Origin: Fibrobacter sp. UWH4
Lineage (GTDB): Bacteria; Fibrobacterota; Fibrobacteria; Fibrobacterales; Fibrobacteraceae
Reading direction: 5' to 3'
Assembly (NCBI RefSeq): GCF_900142475.1
Contig: NZ_FRAY01000002.1
Location: 1 to 64,000, forward strand
DNA: 64,000 nt
Positions within the stretch are counted from its first letter, which is position 1; each line of letters begins with the position of its first letter. The translations under genes were made by a program, and so were the position numbers. Under the pieces are notes generated by a model. That model was given only the letters and a program-made list of their open reading frames with translations. It had not been told where the DNA came from and made no database searches. Shown here piece by piece: positions 1 to 8,197 of the stretch.

Positions 1-94
1 AAGTCGGGTCGATATTCTTGAGGCCGGCCTTGCCACCGCAACCAATGAGGGAGAGGGAAGCTGCGCAGAGGAGAAGCGCTGCAAATTTTTTCAT
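1..94 (-). CDS. Lipoprotein, N-terminal fragment (runs off the window)
   Basis: Only the first 31 codons are present; the gene continues past the left edge. The start ATG (92-94) is preceded by a strong AGGAGGAC ribosome binding site at 101-108. The protein begins with Lys-Lys, a hydrophobic stretch and a lipobox-like LIGC ending at about residue 19, followed by Gly-Gly, so it should be exported and lipid-anchored. Nothing can be said about its mature domain. Confidence is good that it is a lipoprotein start and nil on function. Confidence 0.75.
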   Translation of the reverse strand, partial: MKKFAALLLCAASLSLIGCGGKAGLKNIDPT

Positions 95-316
95 GATAAA
101 GTCCTCCTAATGGAGATTTTTTTAGAAAACGACATTGTTTTCTTGACGGCACAAGATAGGAAAAATTTGTTCTAAAATTGAGAAGTTTGGACTGAAAACA
201 GAAATTTTTTTAACTTTTCGAGCAGAAATTTTTCTATATGACTCAACCTGAGACATATACGACACAGAACGTCAAAGCAGTACAAAAAAGGATTCCTAAA
301 CCCTGTTTTAGCGATC

Positions 317-1117
317 TTACTCGTGGCAGATCGGCAGCGGGGCGAACGGCGGTTCAAGCTCGATGCTGATCGGGCAATGGTCCGAACCCATGACATCGGA
401 ATGGATTTCGGCACTCACGATATTCGGCACCAGGCCTTCGTCTACAAAGGCGTAGTCAATGCGCCACCCTACGTTGCGCTTGCGGGCGCCAAAGCGGTTG
501 GACCACCAAGAATAGCGGTCGCGTTCATCGGGATGCAGCTTGCGGAACGAATCCACGAATCCATTTTCTACATACTTGTCCATCCAGGCGCGTTCGATAG
601 GCAAAAAGCCGCTCACGTCCTCGTTATCCTTGGGCCGTGCAATATCGATTTCCTTGTGACAAGTGTTATAGTCGCCGACAGTCACCACATGCTTGCCATC
701 CGCCACCCAGCGTTTGCTGTTCTCGAGGAACGCATCATAAAAGCGAAGCTTGTAGTCCAGGCGGTCGTCGCCCTGGCCACCATTCGGGAAATAAATGGAA
801 TTCAGCACCCAATCCGGGAACACGAGCTGGAGCACGCGGCCCTCTTCGTCGAATTCCTCGATGTCGAAACCGTAGTTCACACGGTCGGGTTCAATCTGCG
901 TATAGATGCCTACCCCGCTGTAGCCTTTCTTGCGGCGGCACGGGTTCCAGTAGGCAAAGTATCCTTCGGGCTTAGCGACCTCGTCGGGAATCTGGTCCAC
1001 TTCGGCACGAACTTCCTGCAAGCACAGGATATCCGGCTTCGTTGCGGCAAACCAATCCGAAAAGCCCTTCTTGAGGGCGGAGCGGAGGCCATTTACGTTC
1101 CAACTGTAAATATTCAT
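317..1117 (-). CDS. xth: Exodeoxyribonuclease III / AP endonuclease
   Basis: Base-excision-repair enzyme of the exonuclease III (EEP fold) family, cutting DNA at abasic sites and degrading from 3' ends in the cytoplasm. The protein starts at MNIYSWNVNGLRS, the typical family N-terminus with the metal-binding Asn. LCLQE supplies the catalytic Glu, VGDYNTCH the GDxN motif, and GSDHCPI the terminal His/Asp pair. The start at 1117 is preferred over the upstream in-frame codon at 1144 because MNIYSWN is the canonical beginning. About 266 residues, usual for the family. It is divergent from the lipoprotein gene at 1328. Confidence 0.93.
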   Translation of the reverse strand: MNIYSWNVNGLRSALKKGFSDWFAATKPDILCLQEVRAEVDQIPDEVAKPEGYFAYWNPCRRKKGYSGVGIYTQIEPDRVNYGFDIEEFDEEGRVLQLVFPDWVLNSIYFPNGGQGDDRLDYKLRFYDAFLENSKRWVADGKHVVTVGDYNTCHKEIDIARPKDNEDVSGFLPIERAWMDKYVENGFVDSFRKLHPDERDRYSWWSNRFGARKRNVGWRIDYAFVDEGLVPNIVSAEIHSDVMGSDHCPISIELEPPFAPLPICHE

Positions 1118-1327
1118 ATAAACCCAAATCTTAATCCGCGCCAAAAATACATTTTTTTACTGCACAAATGCGTAAAAACTTTTCGATATTGCCGCGAAAC
1201 GGAAAACTGGCTCAAATTTCACTCAAACGGCAAGAGTGATAAACAAAATTTACAAACTTTATTCAAATTTTATCACAATTCTAAAGAAAAAATATGCCAA
1301 ACTGAATAATAAAATTATATTTAGCGT

Positions 1328-1912
1328 ATGAAATCTTCAATTTTGTTCTTCTCTGGTATCGCTTTGCTCTCCCTCCTTTCCGCCTGTGCCGGTTCAAATT
1401 CGGGCGAAAACCTGGAAGTTCCCACCAACATGCCTCCCATCTGCCGCGAAATTGACTTCGTCGAACAGCCCGACATGCGAGAAATGTGCGGGGTCCGCAC
1501 GGTTCGCACTTTTGCCTATAAGAACATCCCGCAGCAGCGCTACCTGATCAAGCCGCAAGAAACCTCCATCGTCAAGTCCAACGGCCAGCTGGAGCTCCGT
1601 TTCCAGAACAACCTTCCGCTGTATCTGGACGGCCCGATTATGGACGAAATTGAATTCACCCAGCAGAAGCGACTTGAAAAAATCCGCAACACCTACGATT
1701 ACCACGAAATTTACAACAAGGGTGCAGAACGCATCCGCATCTTCAAGATGGGCATCCCGACCGACAAGGGCAACACCTACGAATACTGCTTCCGCATTCC
1801 CGAAAAGAGGGGTAACGCCCGTACGCGTAGCGTCGCCATGGGTAACCACATCGAGGCCTTGAGTTGCGCCGACTTCGACAAGCTCGTTGCCGAAAACGCA
1901 AAGACGAAGTAA
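1328..1912 (+). CDS. Lipoprotein of unknown function
   Basis: 194 residues. A signal peptide with lipobox LLSAC (Cys about residue 20) is followed by a short Gly/Ser/Asn linker, so it should be a lipid-anchored exported protein. The mature part has two Cys in the sequence around residues 37-52 and a stretch that looks beta-rich. No catalytic motif is recognisable. It is divergent from xth across a 210-bp AT-rich spacer, and a strong terminator at 1979-2011 closes the transcript. Probably a lineage-restricted protein. Confidence 0.8.
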   Translation: MKSSILFFSGIALLSLLSACAGSNSGENLEVPTNMPPICREIDFVEQPDMREMCGVRTVRTFAYKNIPQQRYLIKPQETSIVKSNGQLELRFQNNLPLYLDGPIMDEIEFTQQKRLEKIRNTYDYHEIYNKGAERIRIFKMGIPTDKGNTYEYCFRIPEKRGNARTRSVAMGNHIEALSCADFDKLVAENAKTK

Positions 1913-1915
1913 TTT

Positions 1916-2041
1916 CAGATTTCTGAGTTCAGATTTCGGAATTGACGCCTACGGCGTATTTCATATTAAATTATTCCTAATTCGTCTAAGTAAAATTAGA
2001 CGAATTTTTTTGATAAAAAACGAATTCTGAATTCCGAATTA
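1916..2041. repeat. Two clusters of degenerate 7-bp repeats flanking a terminator
   Basis: 1916-1943 reads as four consecutive heptamers (CAGATTT, CTGAGTT, CAGATTT, CGGAATT). 2021-2041 reads as three (CGAATTC, TGAATTC, CGAATTA). The terminator at 1979-2011 lies between them. The same words recur inside hrpA (59797-59824, 61553-61580) and after the pseudouridine synthase (53926-53988). Confidence 0.7.
1979..2011 (+). terminator. Rho-independent terminator of the 1328 lipoprotein gene
   Basis: A perfect 11-bp stem (AATTCGTCTAA / TTAGACGAATT) with a 6-nt loop is followed directly by a T7 run. Confidence 0.9.
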
Positions 2042-2076
2042 ACCCAAGTTCTTTTTTTATTGAATTTAGACGTTTT

Positions 2077-2111
2077 CTAAGTTCTAAGCTCTAAGTCCTA
2101 AAATCTAAAAT
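2077..2111. repeat. Five tandem heptamers of the CTAAGTT type
   Basis: Units CTAAGTT, CTAAGCT, CTAAGTC, CTAAAAT, CTAAAAT lie end to end, 20 bp before the start of the RNase Z-like gene. Almost the same words recur at 12704-12738, also just upstream of a start codon. Confidence 0.75.
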
Positions 2112-2131
2112 GCTACATTTGTTCCCACGTC

Positions 2132-3019
2132 ATGGCTGAAAGCAAGTACATTCATAACGCATTAAAGCAGGTTCACCTAGAGACTTCGTGCACGACCGTC
2201 TCCGGCTTTTCGATTTCGGGACTGGCGACCTACATTCAGCTTCCCGAGTTGGATTTCTGCATCGACATGGGCGAATGCCCGCTTTCGGCAACCTCCATCA
2301 ACCATGTGTTCTTGACTCACGCGCACGGTGATCACGCGCGTTGCCTGATGCGTCACCACAGCCTGCGCAAGATGATGGGCGTTGAACGCGAAAGTGTCTA
2401 CTACATGCCCGAATACATTTGCGACGGAGCCCGCGACTGGATCCGTTCCGAAGCCATGTTCGAAGGCGTGCCCGAAAACAAGTTCCGCTACCCCGACATC
2501 GTCCCCGTGACGGCGGGCGACATCCAGTTCCTGGAACACCGCAAGGACCTTGCATTCGAAGCATTCAACGTCAAGCATTCGATTCCTGCCATGGGCGGCA
2601 CACTGTACTATTACAAGAAGAAACTCAAGGACGAATATCTGGGACTTTCTGCCGACGAAATCATCAAGTTGCGCACAAGCGGCACCGAAATCACCCGCGA
2701 AGTCTACGATCCGCTGGTGAGCTTCATGGGTGACTGCATGGGCGAAAGTCTCCTGGAAAACTATCGCGTATTCCAGTCCAAGGTGCTGATTACGGAATGT
2801 ACCTTCCTCGCCCCCGAAGACTACGAAATGAGCCATAAGAAAGGACACACGCATATCCGCCAGATAGCCGACGCCCTGAACCGCATGGGTGACCGCGTAG
2901 AATGCGAAAAAATTATCCTCGCGCACTTTTCGATGAAGTATTCCGAAAAATACATCCGCGAAATGATCGCTAAAGAAATCCCGGAGAGGTTTATAGATAG
3001 AATCGTAGCATTTATTTAA
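2132..3019 (+). CDS. RNase Z-like metallo-beta-lactamase fold hydrolase
   Basis: 295 residues of the metallo-beta-lactamase superfamily. The zinc motif THAHGDHAR is at residues 62-70, further metal ligands are probably the His near residue 150 (KHSIPAMGG) and the Asp in MGDCMGES, and AHFSMKYS near the C-terminus resembles the tRNase Z HFSxRY element. This points to a tRNA 3'-processing type enzyme acting in the cytoplasm, which is plausible because the two tRNA genes in this window lack an encoded CCA. A related hydrolase with another substrate is possible. It stands alone, between heptamer repeats and a palindromic repeat. Confidence 0.75.
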   Translation: MAESKYIHNALKQVHLETSCTTVSGFSISGLATYIQLPELDFCIDMGECPLSATSINHVFLTHAHGDHARCLMRHHSLRKMMGVERESVYYMPEYICDGARDWIRSEAMFEGVPENKFRYPDIVPVTAGDIQFLEHRKDLAFEAFNVKHSIPAMGGTLYYYKKKLKDEYLGLSADEIIKLRTSGTEITREVYDPLVSFMGDCMGESLLENYRVFQSKVLITECTFLAPEDYEMSHKKGHTHIRQIADALNRMGDRVECEKIILAHFSMKYSEKYIREMIAKEIPERFIDRIVAFI

Positions 3020-3032
3020 AAGAGACCAATCA

Positions 3033-3112
3033 GGATCCCCTCCCGTTGGTCAAGGATGACGCATCTATTTAAGTCATCTTAGAATGTAGCGAAGCAAAAT
3101 GACGGGATCCAC
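3033..3112. repeat. Pair of dispersed palindromic repeats (GGATCC...GGATGAC family)
   Basis: 3033-3060 runs from GGATCCCCTCCC to GGATGAC. 3073-3111 is a second copy in the opposite orientation, GTCATCTTAG to GGGATCCA. Together they fill the spacer before trmB. The same family recurs at 8108, 10326, 27976-28286, 39965 and inside several genes. Confidence 0.75.
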
Positions 3113-3141
3113 AGGTGAACGATTTTTTTAAGAAAAAGAAT

Positions 3142-3885
3142 ATGAGCGATATCGAAAACATTGAAGACGTTGAAAAGGAAGTCATCATTCCCGAATTCTA
3201 CCGCGACCTGAAGGAAGATCCGGAATCGAAGGGACTATGGCACTACGTGTTCCGCACGCACGGCGACCGAAAGCCGATTGCAACACCCGACGGACTCCCC
3301 CACAAACTTGACTTTGAGTGGAAGGACATGTTCCCGCAAATCGCAGGCAAGGCCGACGCCCGCGTGGAAGTCGAAATCGGAAGCGGCAAGGGCGGTTTCC
3401 TTTCCGAATACGCCCCCAAGCACCCGGACCTCGTAATCATGGGTAGCGAATGGGACTACACCTGGGCCAAGTTCGCCCAGCGCAAGATGGACAAGGCGGG
3501 CGCACTCGCCAACGCCACTATGCTCCGCGGAGATGTTTTCTACTTCTTGCGCGACTGCGTCAAGGACAACACCGTCGACGCATTTCACATGTATTTCCCG
3601 GACCCCTGGCCGAAAGAACGCCACCACAAGAACCGCCTCTTGCGTCCTGATTTTCTCAAGGAAGTCGCTCGCGTACTTAAGCCGGGCAAGCGCATTTTTT
3701 ACTGGGGAACCGACCATCAGGAATACAACGAGGTCGCCCTCGAGGTTTTCGACAACTTCAAGGGCTGCAAGATTTTGCAACGCAACACGGCCGAACCCAC
3801 CGAAGGAATCATGACCGGCTTCGAAAAGAAATATCGCAAGGAAGGCCGTCCCATTTACAGAAGCGTCATTGAGTTCGAAAAATGA
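3142..3885 (+). CDS. trmB: tRNA (guanine-N7)-methyltransferase
   Basis: Methylates G46 in the tRNA variable loop using S-adenosylmethionine. VEIGSGKGGFL is the SAM-binding motif I, and YFPDPWPKERHHKNRL is the diagnostic TrmB signature, near residues 150-165. The C-terminal TEGIMTGFEKKYRKEGRPIYR is typical. I start at ATG 3142 (247 aa). An in-frame GTG at 3115 would add nine residues rich in Lys and lies at the edge of a repeat. It heads a probable transcription unit with recN, 38 bp downstream. Confidence 0.93.
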   Translation: MSDIENIEDVEKEVIIPEFYRDLKEDPESKGLWHYVFRTHGDRKPIATPDGLPHKLDFEWKDMFPQIAGKADARVEVEIGSGKGGFLSEYAPKHPDLVIMGSEWDYTWAKFAQRKMDKAGALANATMLRGDVFYFLRDCVKDNTVDAFHMYFPDPWPKERHHKNRLLRPDFLKEVARVLKPGKRIFYWGTDHQEYNEVALEVFDNFKGCKILQRNTAEPTEGIMTGFEKKYRKEGRPIYRSVIEFEK

Positions 3886-3923
3886 CACTTCGTGTCAAAC
3901 GAATTTGCTAGTTTATAGTCACC

Positions 3924-5567
3924 ATGCTCAAGCACCTGTCGATTAGTGGATTTACTTTGATTGCGCAAGCGGAAGTTCCCTTCCGCGAAGGTTTTACAGC
4001 GATTACCGGCGAGACCGGCGCTGGAAAATCGGTACTTCTTAAAGCACTCCGCATCGTATGCGGCGACAAGGCCCAGGCCTCGATGGTCCGCACCGGCGAA
4101 GAGAAAGCCGTGGTCGAAGCGTCCTTCGACATTTCGAACGAGCCGCAGGTGAAGAAGGTTCTTGAAGAACTGGAACTGGACGAGGGCGACGAACTCATTA
4201 TCCGCCGCGAAATCCAGGAGAACGGCAAGAGCCGCGCCCGCGTGAACGGAGCGATTGTCGCACTCCCCGACTTGCAGCGTCTGGGCGAAGAACTTATCCA
4301 GATGCACGGCCAGAGCGAACAGCTCCTGCTTCGCGACACGCGTACCCACACCAAGATGCTTGACGACTTTGCAGGGAACGGCGAACTGCTCAGGGAATAC
4401 GGGACGCACTGGACCCAGTGGAACAAAATCCAGGATGAAATCAGGGTGACCGAAGAACGGGCGAAAAATCTCGCCGCGCAAAAGGATTTTTTAAAATTCC
4501 AGTTCGATGAACTTTCGAAAGCAGCCCTCAAGGAAGGCGAAGAAGAAGCCCTCGAAGAAAAAGTCAACAGCGCAAGCAAGCAGGAAGCAGAAACCCGCTA
4601 CCTGAACGAAATCCAGGGAATGCTCGGCGGAGAAAACGGTCTCCTGGACCAAGTGCAAATTCTCACGTCCAAGCTGCGCTCCTTGGCGACAAAGCTTCCC
4701 GACTACGAAGATTATTTGAAGTCGCTCGAAGAAGTGACCGACCCCTACGAAAGCGTCTGCAAGGACCTGCTGAGGCTCCGCCCCGCTGCGGCCATGAGTG
4801 CTGCCGATATCGACCGCGCCAACGCCCGCATCGCCGCGATCCAGAAACTCAAGCGCAAGTACCGCACCGACGTCGCGGGCCTAATCGCCTTGACCGAACA
4901 ACGCGGCGAAGAACTTTCGAGTCTCGAGAACCTAGATGCCGACCTCGAAGAACTCGCAAGGCAATCCAAAAAGGCGCTCGATGCGTTGCAGGCGACCGCC
5001 CTCAAGCTGACGGCATCCCGCCAGGAAGCCGCCGCCCGTTACGACAAGGCGGTAAGCGACATTTTGCACACGCTCGGCATGCCGAAGGCCATCTTTACGA
5101 CCGCGATTACAATGCAGCCCCTGTCGCCGAACGGTGCGGACAAGATTGAATTCACGCTCGCCCCAAACCCCGGCGAAGGTTTCAAGAGCCTGCAAAAGGC
5201 GGTTTCGGGCGGCGAACTTTCCCGCGTATTGCTTTCCATCAAGAGTGTCATGGCCGACCTCGACCGCGTCCCCCTCTTGATATTCGATGAAGTAGACTCC
5301 GGCATCAGCGGCGAAGTCGGCAACAGCATCGGCATCGCACTCAAGAACTTAGGCAAACACCACCAGGTGCTCACGATTACGCACCTGCACCAGGTGGCAA
5401 GTCGCGCCGTAAACCAGCTCGCCGTCAGCAAGGACGAAATCGACGGACGCACTTACACGCATGTAAAGGAACTCGACCACGAAGGCCGAGTGAATGAACT
5501 TTCTCGCATGCTCGGCGGCGAAAGCGACACCGTTCGCGAACACGCAAGACAACTTTTAGAGGCTTAA
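3924..5567 (+). CDS. recN: DNA repair protein RecN
   Basis: SMC-like ATPase that acts at double-strand breaks during recombinational repair. Walker A GETGAGKS is at residues 29-36. Two coiled-coil arms, rich in Glu, Lys and Ala, occupy roughly residues 150-370. The C-terminal lobe has the ABC signature SGGELSR, Walker B LLIFDEVDSGISGEVG and a switch His in ITHLHQVA. At 547 residues it is full length. The stop codon abuts the next start (5568), so the two genes are translationally coupled. Confidence 0.95.
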   Translation: MLKHLSISGFTLIAQAEVPFREGFTAITGETGAGKSVLLKALRIVCGDKAQASMVRTGEEKAVVEASFDISNEPQVKKVLEELELDEGDELIIRREIQENGKSRARVNGAIVALPDLQRLGEELIQMHGQSEQLLLRDTRTHTKMLDDFAGNGELLREYGTHWTQWNKIQDEIRVTEERAKNLAAQKDFLKFQFDELSKAALKEGEEEALEEKVNSASKQEAETRYLNEIQGMLGGENGLLDQVQILTSKLRSLATKLPDYEDYLKSLEEVTDPYESVCKDLLRLRPAAAMSAADIDRANARIAAIQKLKRKYRTDVAGLIALTEQRGEELSSLENLDADLEELARQSKKALDALQATALKLTASRQEAAARYDKAVSDILHTLGMPKAIFTTAITMQPLSPNGADKIEFTLAPNPGEGFKSLQKAVSGGELSRVLLSIKSVMADLDRVPLLIFDEVDSGISGEVGNSIGIALKNLGKHHQVLTITHLHQVASRAVNQLAVSKDEIDGRTYTHVKELDHEGRVNELSRMLGGESDTVREHARQLLEA

Positions 5568-6725
5568 ATGACAGAAGAACAGACATCCGACATCCGGTTA
5601 CGCACTCGCATCTGGAGCGTATTGCGCGCGGCAGTCTTTATCGCGGTCATCGTATTTATCTGGATGGGCATGGCCAAAATCGCCTGCGCCCTGGTCGCTG
5701 TAGCCCTTATTATGGGTTGGGTTAACTTGTACCAACTCCGTTCGCAGGAAATTGAAAAGCCCTATTACAGACTTTGGCTGAACGTAATCGATGGTTTCCT
5801 TTCATTCGCCGTGATGACAAGCATTTTCGTGCGCGACCTGTTGCAAAACGACCAGACCGAAAAACTGCTCGCCGTCGGATGTGTATTCCTGCTCGCGCGC
5901 CTAGTCGCCCACACACTGTTCAGCCTCGGGGTTCTCCGCGAAGGAAAGTCGCTCCCCCGCAAGCGACGCTGGAGCAAGCTTTCGAACATCGTCATCACCA
6001 TTACGATGGGCGTCTACCTGCTGAACCTCGAAGACTACCAGCAGATTTGCATGGTATCCTCGATCCTCCTGATTATCGCATCGACCGTCGCTTACGCCTA
6101 CTGGTACTACCGCGATCCTGCTCACCGTAAGCCGCTTTCAATTGCAAGCCAGCTCACCATGAGCCGCATCGTACTCACGCCATTCTTTTTGTGGGTATTC
6201 TTCTACGACAACGACCTCGATTACAGCAACAACAGCATCGTTTTCAAGAGCCTAGCCCTCATCATGGTGCTAGGGTTCATGCTTACCGATTTTCTCGACG
6301 GAAAACTCGCCCGTGCAATGGGCGAAGTCAGCACGCTCGGCAAGTACCTTGACCCGTTCAGCGACAAAATATCGAACATGACGATTTTTATGTGCTTTAT
6401 CGCTACGGGATACGCCCCGGTGTGGATGGTCGCCCTGATTTACTTCCGCGAGTCGAGTGTAGAGACGCTCCGCACGCTCGCCGCAAGCGAAGGCCTCATC
6501 ATGCCGGCCCGCCGTAGCGGAAAATGGAAAACGGCCCTGCAAGGCATCGGGATTGTCGCCATTCTCGTTGGGGCACTCAACCCAATGGAATCAATTATCC
6601 CCAATTACCAGGCTTTCTGGAACGTATTCCCGAAGACCGTGATGGGGTGCATAACAGCGATTACCATCATTAGCGGAATCGACTATTTCGTCGCCAGCAA
6701 GCACATTCTGAAAAAATTCGTTTAG
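5568..6725 (+). CDS. CDP-alcohol phosphatidyltransferase with long N-terminal membrane extension
   Basis: Integral membrane enzyme transferring a phosphatidyl group from CDP-diacylglycerol to an alcohol, probably glycerol-3-phosphate as in PgsA. The family signature is read at about residues 241-267: D-G-(x2)-A-R-(x8)-G-(x3)-D-(x3)-D in DFLDGKLAR ... GKYLDPFSDK. It is 385 residues, roughly twice a normal PgsA: about 190 residues with several hydrophobic helices precede the catalytic domain. It starts at the base following the recN stop. The acceptor alcohol cannot be decided from sequence alone. Confidence 0.88.
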   Translation: MTEEQTSDIRLRTRIWSVLRAAVFIAVIVFIWMGMAKIACALVAVALIMGWVNLYQLRSQEIEKPYYRLWLNVIDGFLSFAVMTSIFVRDLLQNDQTEKLLAVGCVFLLARLVAHTLFSLGVLREGKSLPRKRRWSKLSNIVITITMGVYLLNLEDYQQICMVSSILLIIASTVAYAYWYYRDPAHRKPLSIASQLTMSRIVLTPFFLWVFFYDNDLDYSNNSIVFKSLALIMVLGFMLTDFLDGKLARAMGEVSTLGKYLDPFSDKISNMTIFMCFIATGYAPVWMVALIYFRESSVETLRTLAASEGLIMPARRSGKWKTALQGIGIVAILVGALNPMESIIPNYQAFWNVFPKTVMGCITAITIISGIDYFVASKHILKKFV

Positions 6726-6731
6726 CAACCC

Positions 6732-6760
6732 TTGACATGGGTATTAAAAATTTCTATATA
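6732..6760 (+). promoter_or_regulatory. Promoter of the initiator tRNA gene
   Basis: TTGACA (6732-6737), a 17-nt spacer and TATATA (6755-6760) form a near-consensus housekeeping promoter. The predicted start, about 6767, is 8 nt before the mature tRNA. Confidence 0.85.
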
Positions 6761-6774
6761 TGGGCTAACTTCGA

Positions 6775-6847
<73 letters not shown>

Positions 6848-6856
6848 CTAATAAGA

Positions 6857-6887
6857 AATCCGTCCTTCAAGGGGCGGATTCTTTTTT
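6857..6887 (+). terminator. Terminator of the initiator tRNA gene
   Basis: Stem AATCCGTCC / GGGCGGATT (one G-T pair) followed by CTTTTTT, 10 nt after the tRNA end. Confidence 0.88.
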
Positions 6888-6983
6888 AATTATTGTATTA
6901 CTTTAGACTGTACACCTCTTTTTTTTCACCACGAAAATAGACATTTCTGTTCTCACCCGCTTTTTTGTAAATTTACACCATAT

Positions 6984-8024
6984 ATGTCACGCCTTACAGA
7001 ATCCGAAGCATTAGACTTATTCTTGAACGCCCCGCTCGACGAACTCTGCGTCCGAGCAAACGCAGAAAAAGAACGTCGCCACGGCAAGTCCGTGTACTGG
7101 GTGAATAACCGCCAGATTAATTACACCAACGTGTGCGTGCTACACTGCAAGTTCTGCGCGTTTTCAAAAATCAAGAAGGATTCCCCTACCGCCTACGACT
7201 GGGACTACGATACGATTCGAAACAAGGCTGCCGAAGCGATTGCAGGCGGAGCCCGTGAACTGCATATTGTAGGAGGGCTCCATCCGGACCATCCGTTCGA
7301 CTACTACATCGAAATGTTGCGCAAGCTCCGCGTGGAATTCCCTAAAGTGAACCTGAAGGCGTTTACCGCCGTAGAAATTTGCCACTTCGCGAAACTTTCG
7401 GGGCAGACGCCGCTGCAAATTATGACGACGCTGAAAGAAGCAGGCCTTGACGCACTGCCTGGCGGTGGCGCCGAAATCCTGGTGCAAGACGTCCGCGACC
7501 AGATATGCCCTGGCAAGGAAACCGGCGAGGAATGGCTGGATGTTCACCGTGCGGCCCACAAGATTGGCATTCCGACAAACGCGACGATGCTTTTCGGGCA
7601 CATCGAAAAAATTGAAGATCGCATTGCCCACATGAAGATGCTTCGCGACTTGCAGGATGAAGCTCCGGGCTTTTTCGCCTTCATTCCGCTGGTGTACCAC
7701 CCGGAACATAACGCGCTGCACAAGATTGTCCCGAACATCACCAGCGAAGAAGACATTCTGCGTACGGTCGCCGTCGCAAGGCTTTTCCTCGACAATTTCC
7801 CGCACATAAAAGCCTACTGGATTCAAATGGGCATCGAGACCGCGATGAAGGCGCTCCACGCCGGCGCCTCTGATTTGGACGGAACGATTATCGAAGAAAA
7901 GATTACGCACGCCGCCGGCGCCACGGTCCCCGTGGGCATGAGCCCCGAGCGCATGAAGTCCCTGATTTTGAATGAAGGATTGGAACCGGTCGAACGCGAT
8001 GCATTATATGAAAGATTCTCTTAA
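6984..8024 (+). CDS. mqnE: Aminofutalosine synthase (menaquinone, futalosine pathway)
   Basis: Radical SAM enzyme that joins the adenosyl radical to a chorismate-derived enolpyruvyl benzoate to give aminofutalosine. The [4Fe-4S] motif Cys51-x3-Cys55-x2-Cys58 sits in INYTNVCVLHCKFCAF. LKAFTAVEI, LPGGGAEI and NATMLFGHIE are characteristic of MqnE rather than its relative MqnC. 346 residues, normal length. It is monocistronic here, ended by the shared terminator at 8065-8094. The rest of the pathway is not in this window. It implies that menaquinone is made by the futalosine route. Confidence 0.9.
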   Translation: MSRLTESEALDLFLNAPLDELCVRANAEKERRHGKSVYWVNNRQINYTNVCVLHCKFCAFSKIKKDSPTAYDWDYDTIRNKAAEAIAGGARELHIVGGLHPDHPFDYYIEMLRKLRVEFPKVNLKAFTAVEICHFAKLSGQTPLQIMTTLKEAGLDALPGGGAEILVQDVRDQICPGKETGEEWLDVHRAAHKIGIPTNATMLFGHIEKIEDRIAHMKMLRDLQDEAPGFFAFIPLVYHPEHNALHKIVPNITSEEDILRTVAVARLFLDNFPHIKAYWIQMGIETAMKALHAGASDLDGTIIEEKITHAAGATVPVGMSPERMKSLILNEGLEPVERDALYERFS

Positions 8025-8064
8025 CGAGAATCGTTCGTAGAAAAAAATGCGTAGAATTTCATCG

Positions 8065-8094
8065 AAAAAGGCCGCGATTGTTTCGCGGTCTTTT
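8065..8094. terminator. Bidirectional terminator between mqnE and htpG
   Basis: AAAAAGGCCGCGA, a short loop and TCGCGGTCTTTT form a stem with A runs on one side and T runs on the other, so it can end both converging transcripts. Confidence 0.85.
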
Positions 8095-8107
8095 GTATGT
8101 AATCGTA

Positions 8108-8140
8108 TGGATTCCCTCGTGCATAGCACTCGAGAATGAC
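8108..8140. repeat. Dispersed palindromic repeat (GGATTCC...GAATGAC)
   Basis: GGATTCCCTCG, a short centre, then CTCGAGAATGAC. Followed at 8166-8190 by a TTCGACAAACTCAG element related to the one inside the 46928 gene. Fills the space downstream of htpG. Confidence 0.65.
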
Positions 8141-8197
8141 GCCAAAGGCGGCACTTCGGCAATGCTTCGACAAACTCAGCGCACCGGCACAGTGACC

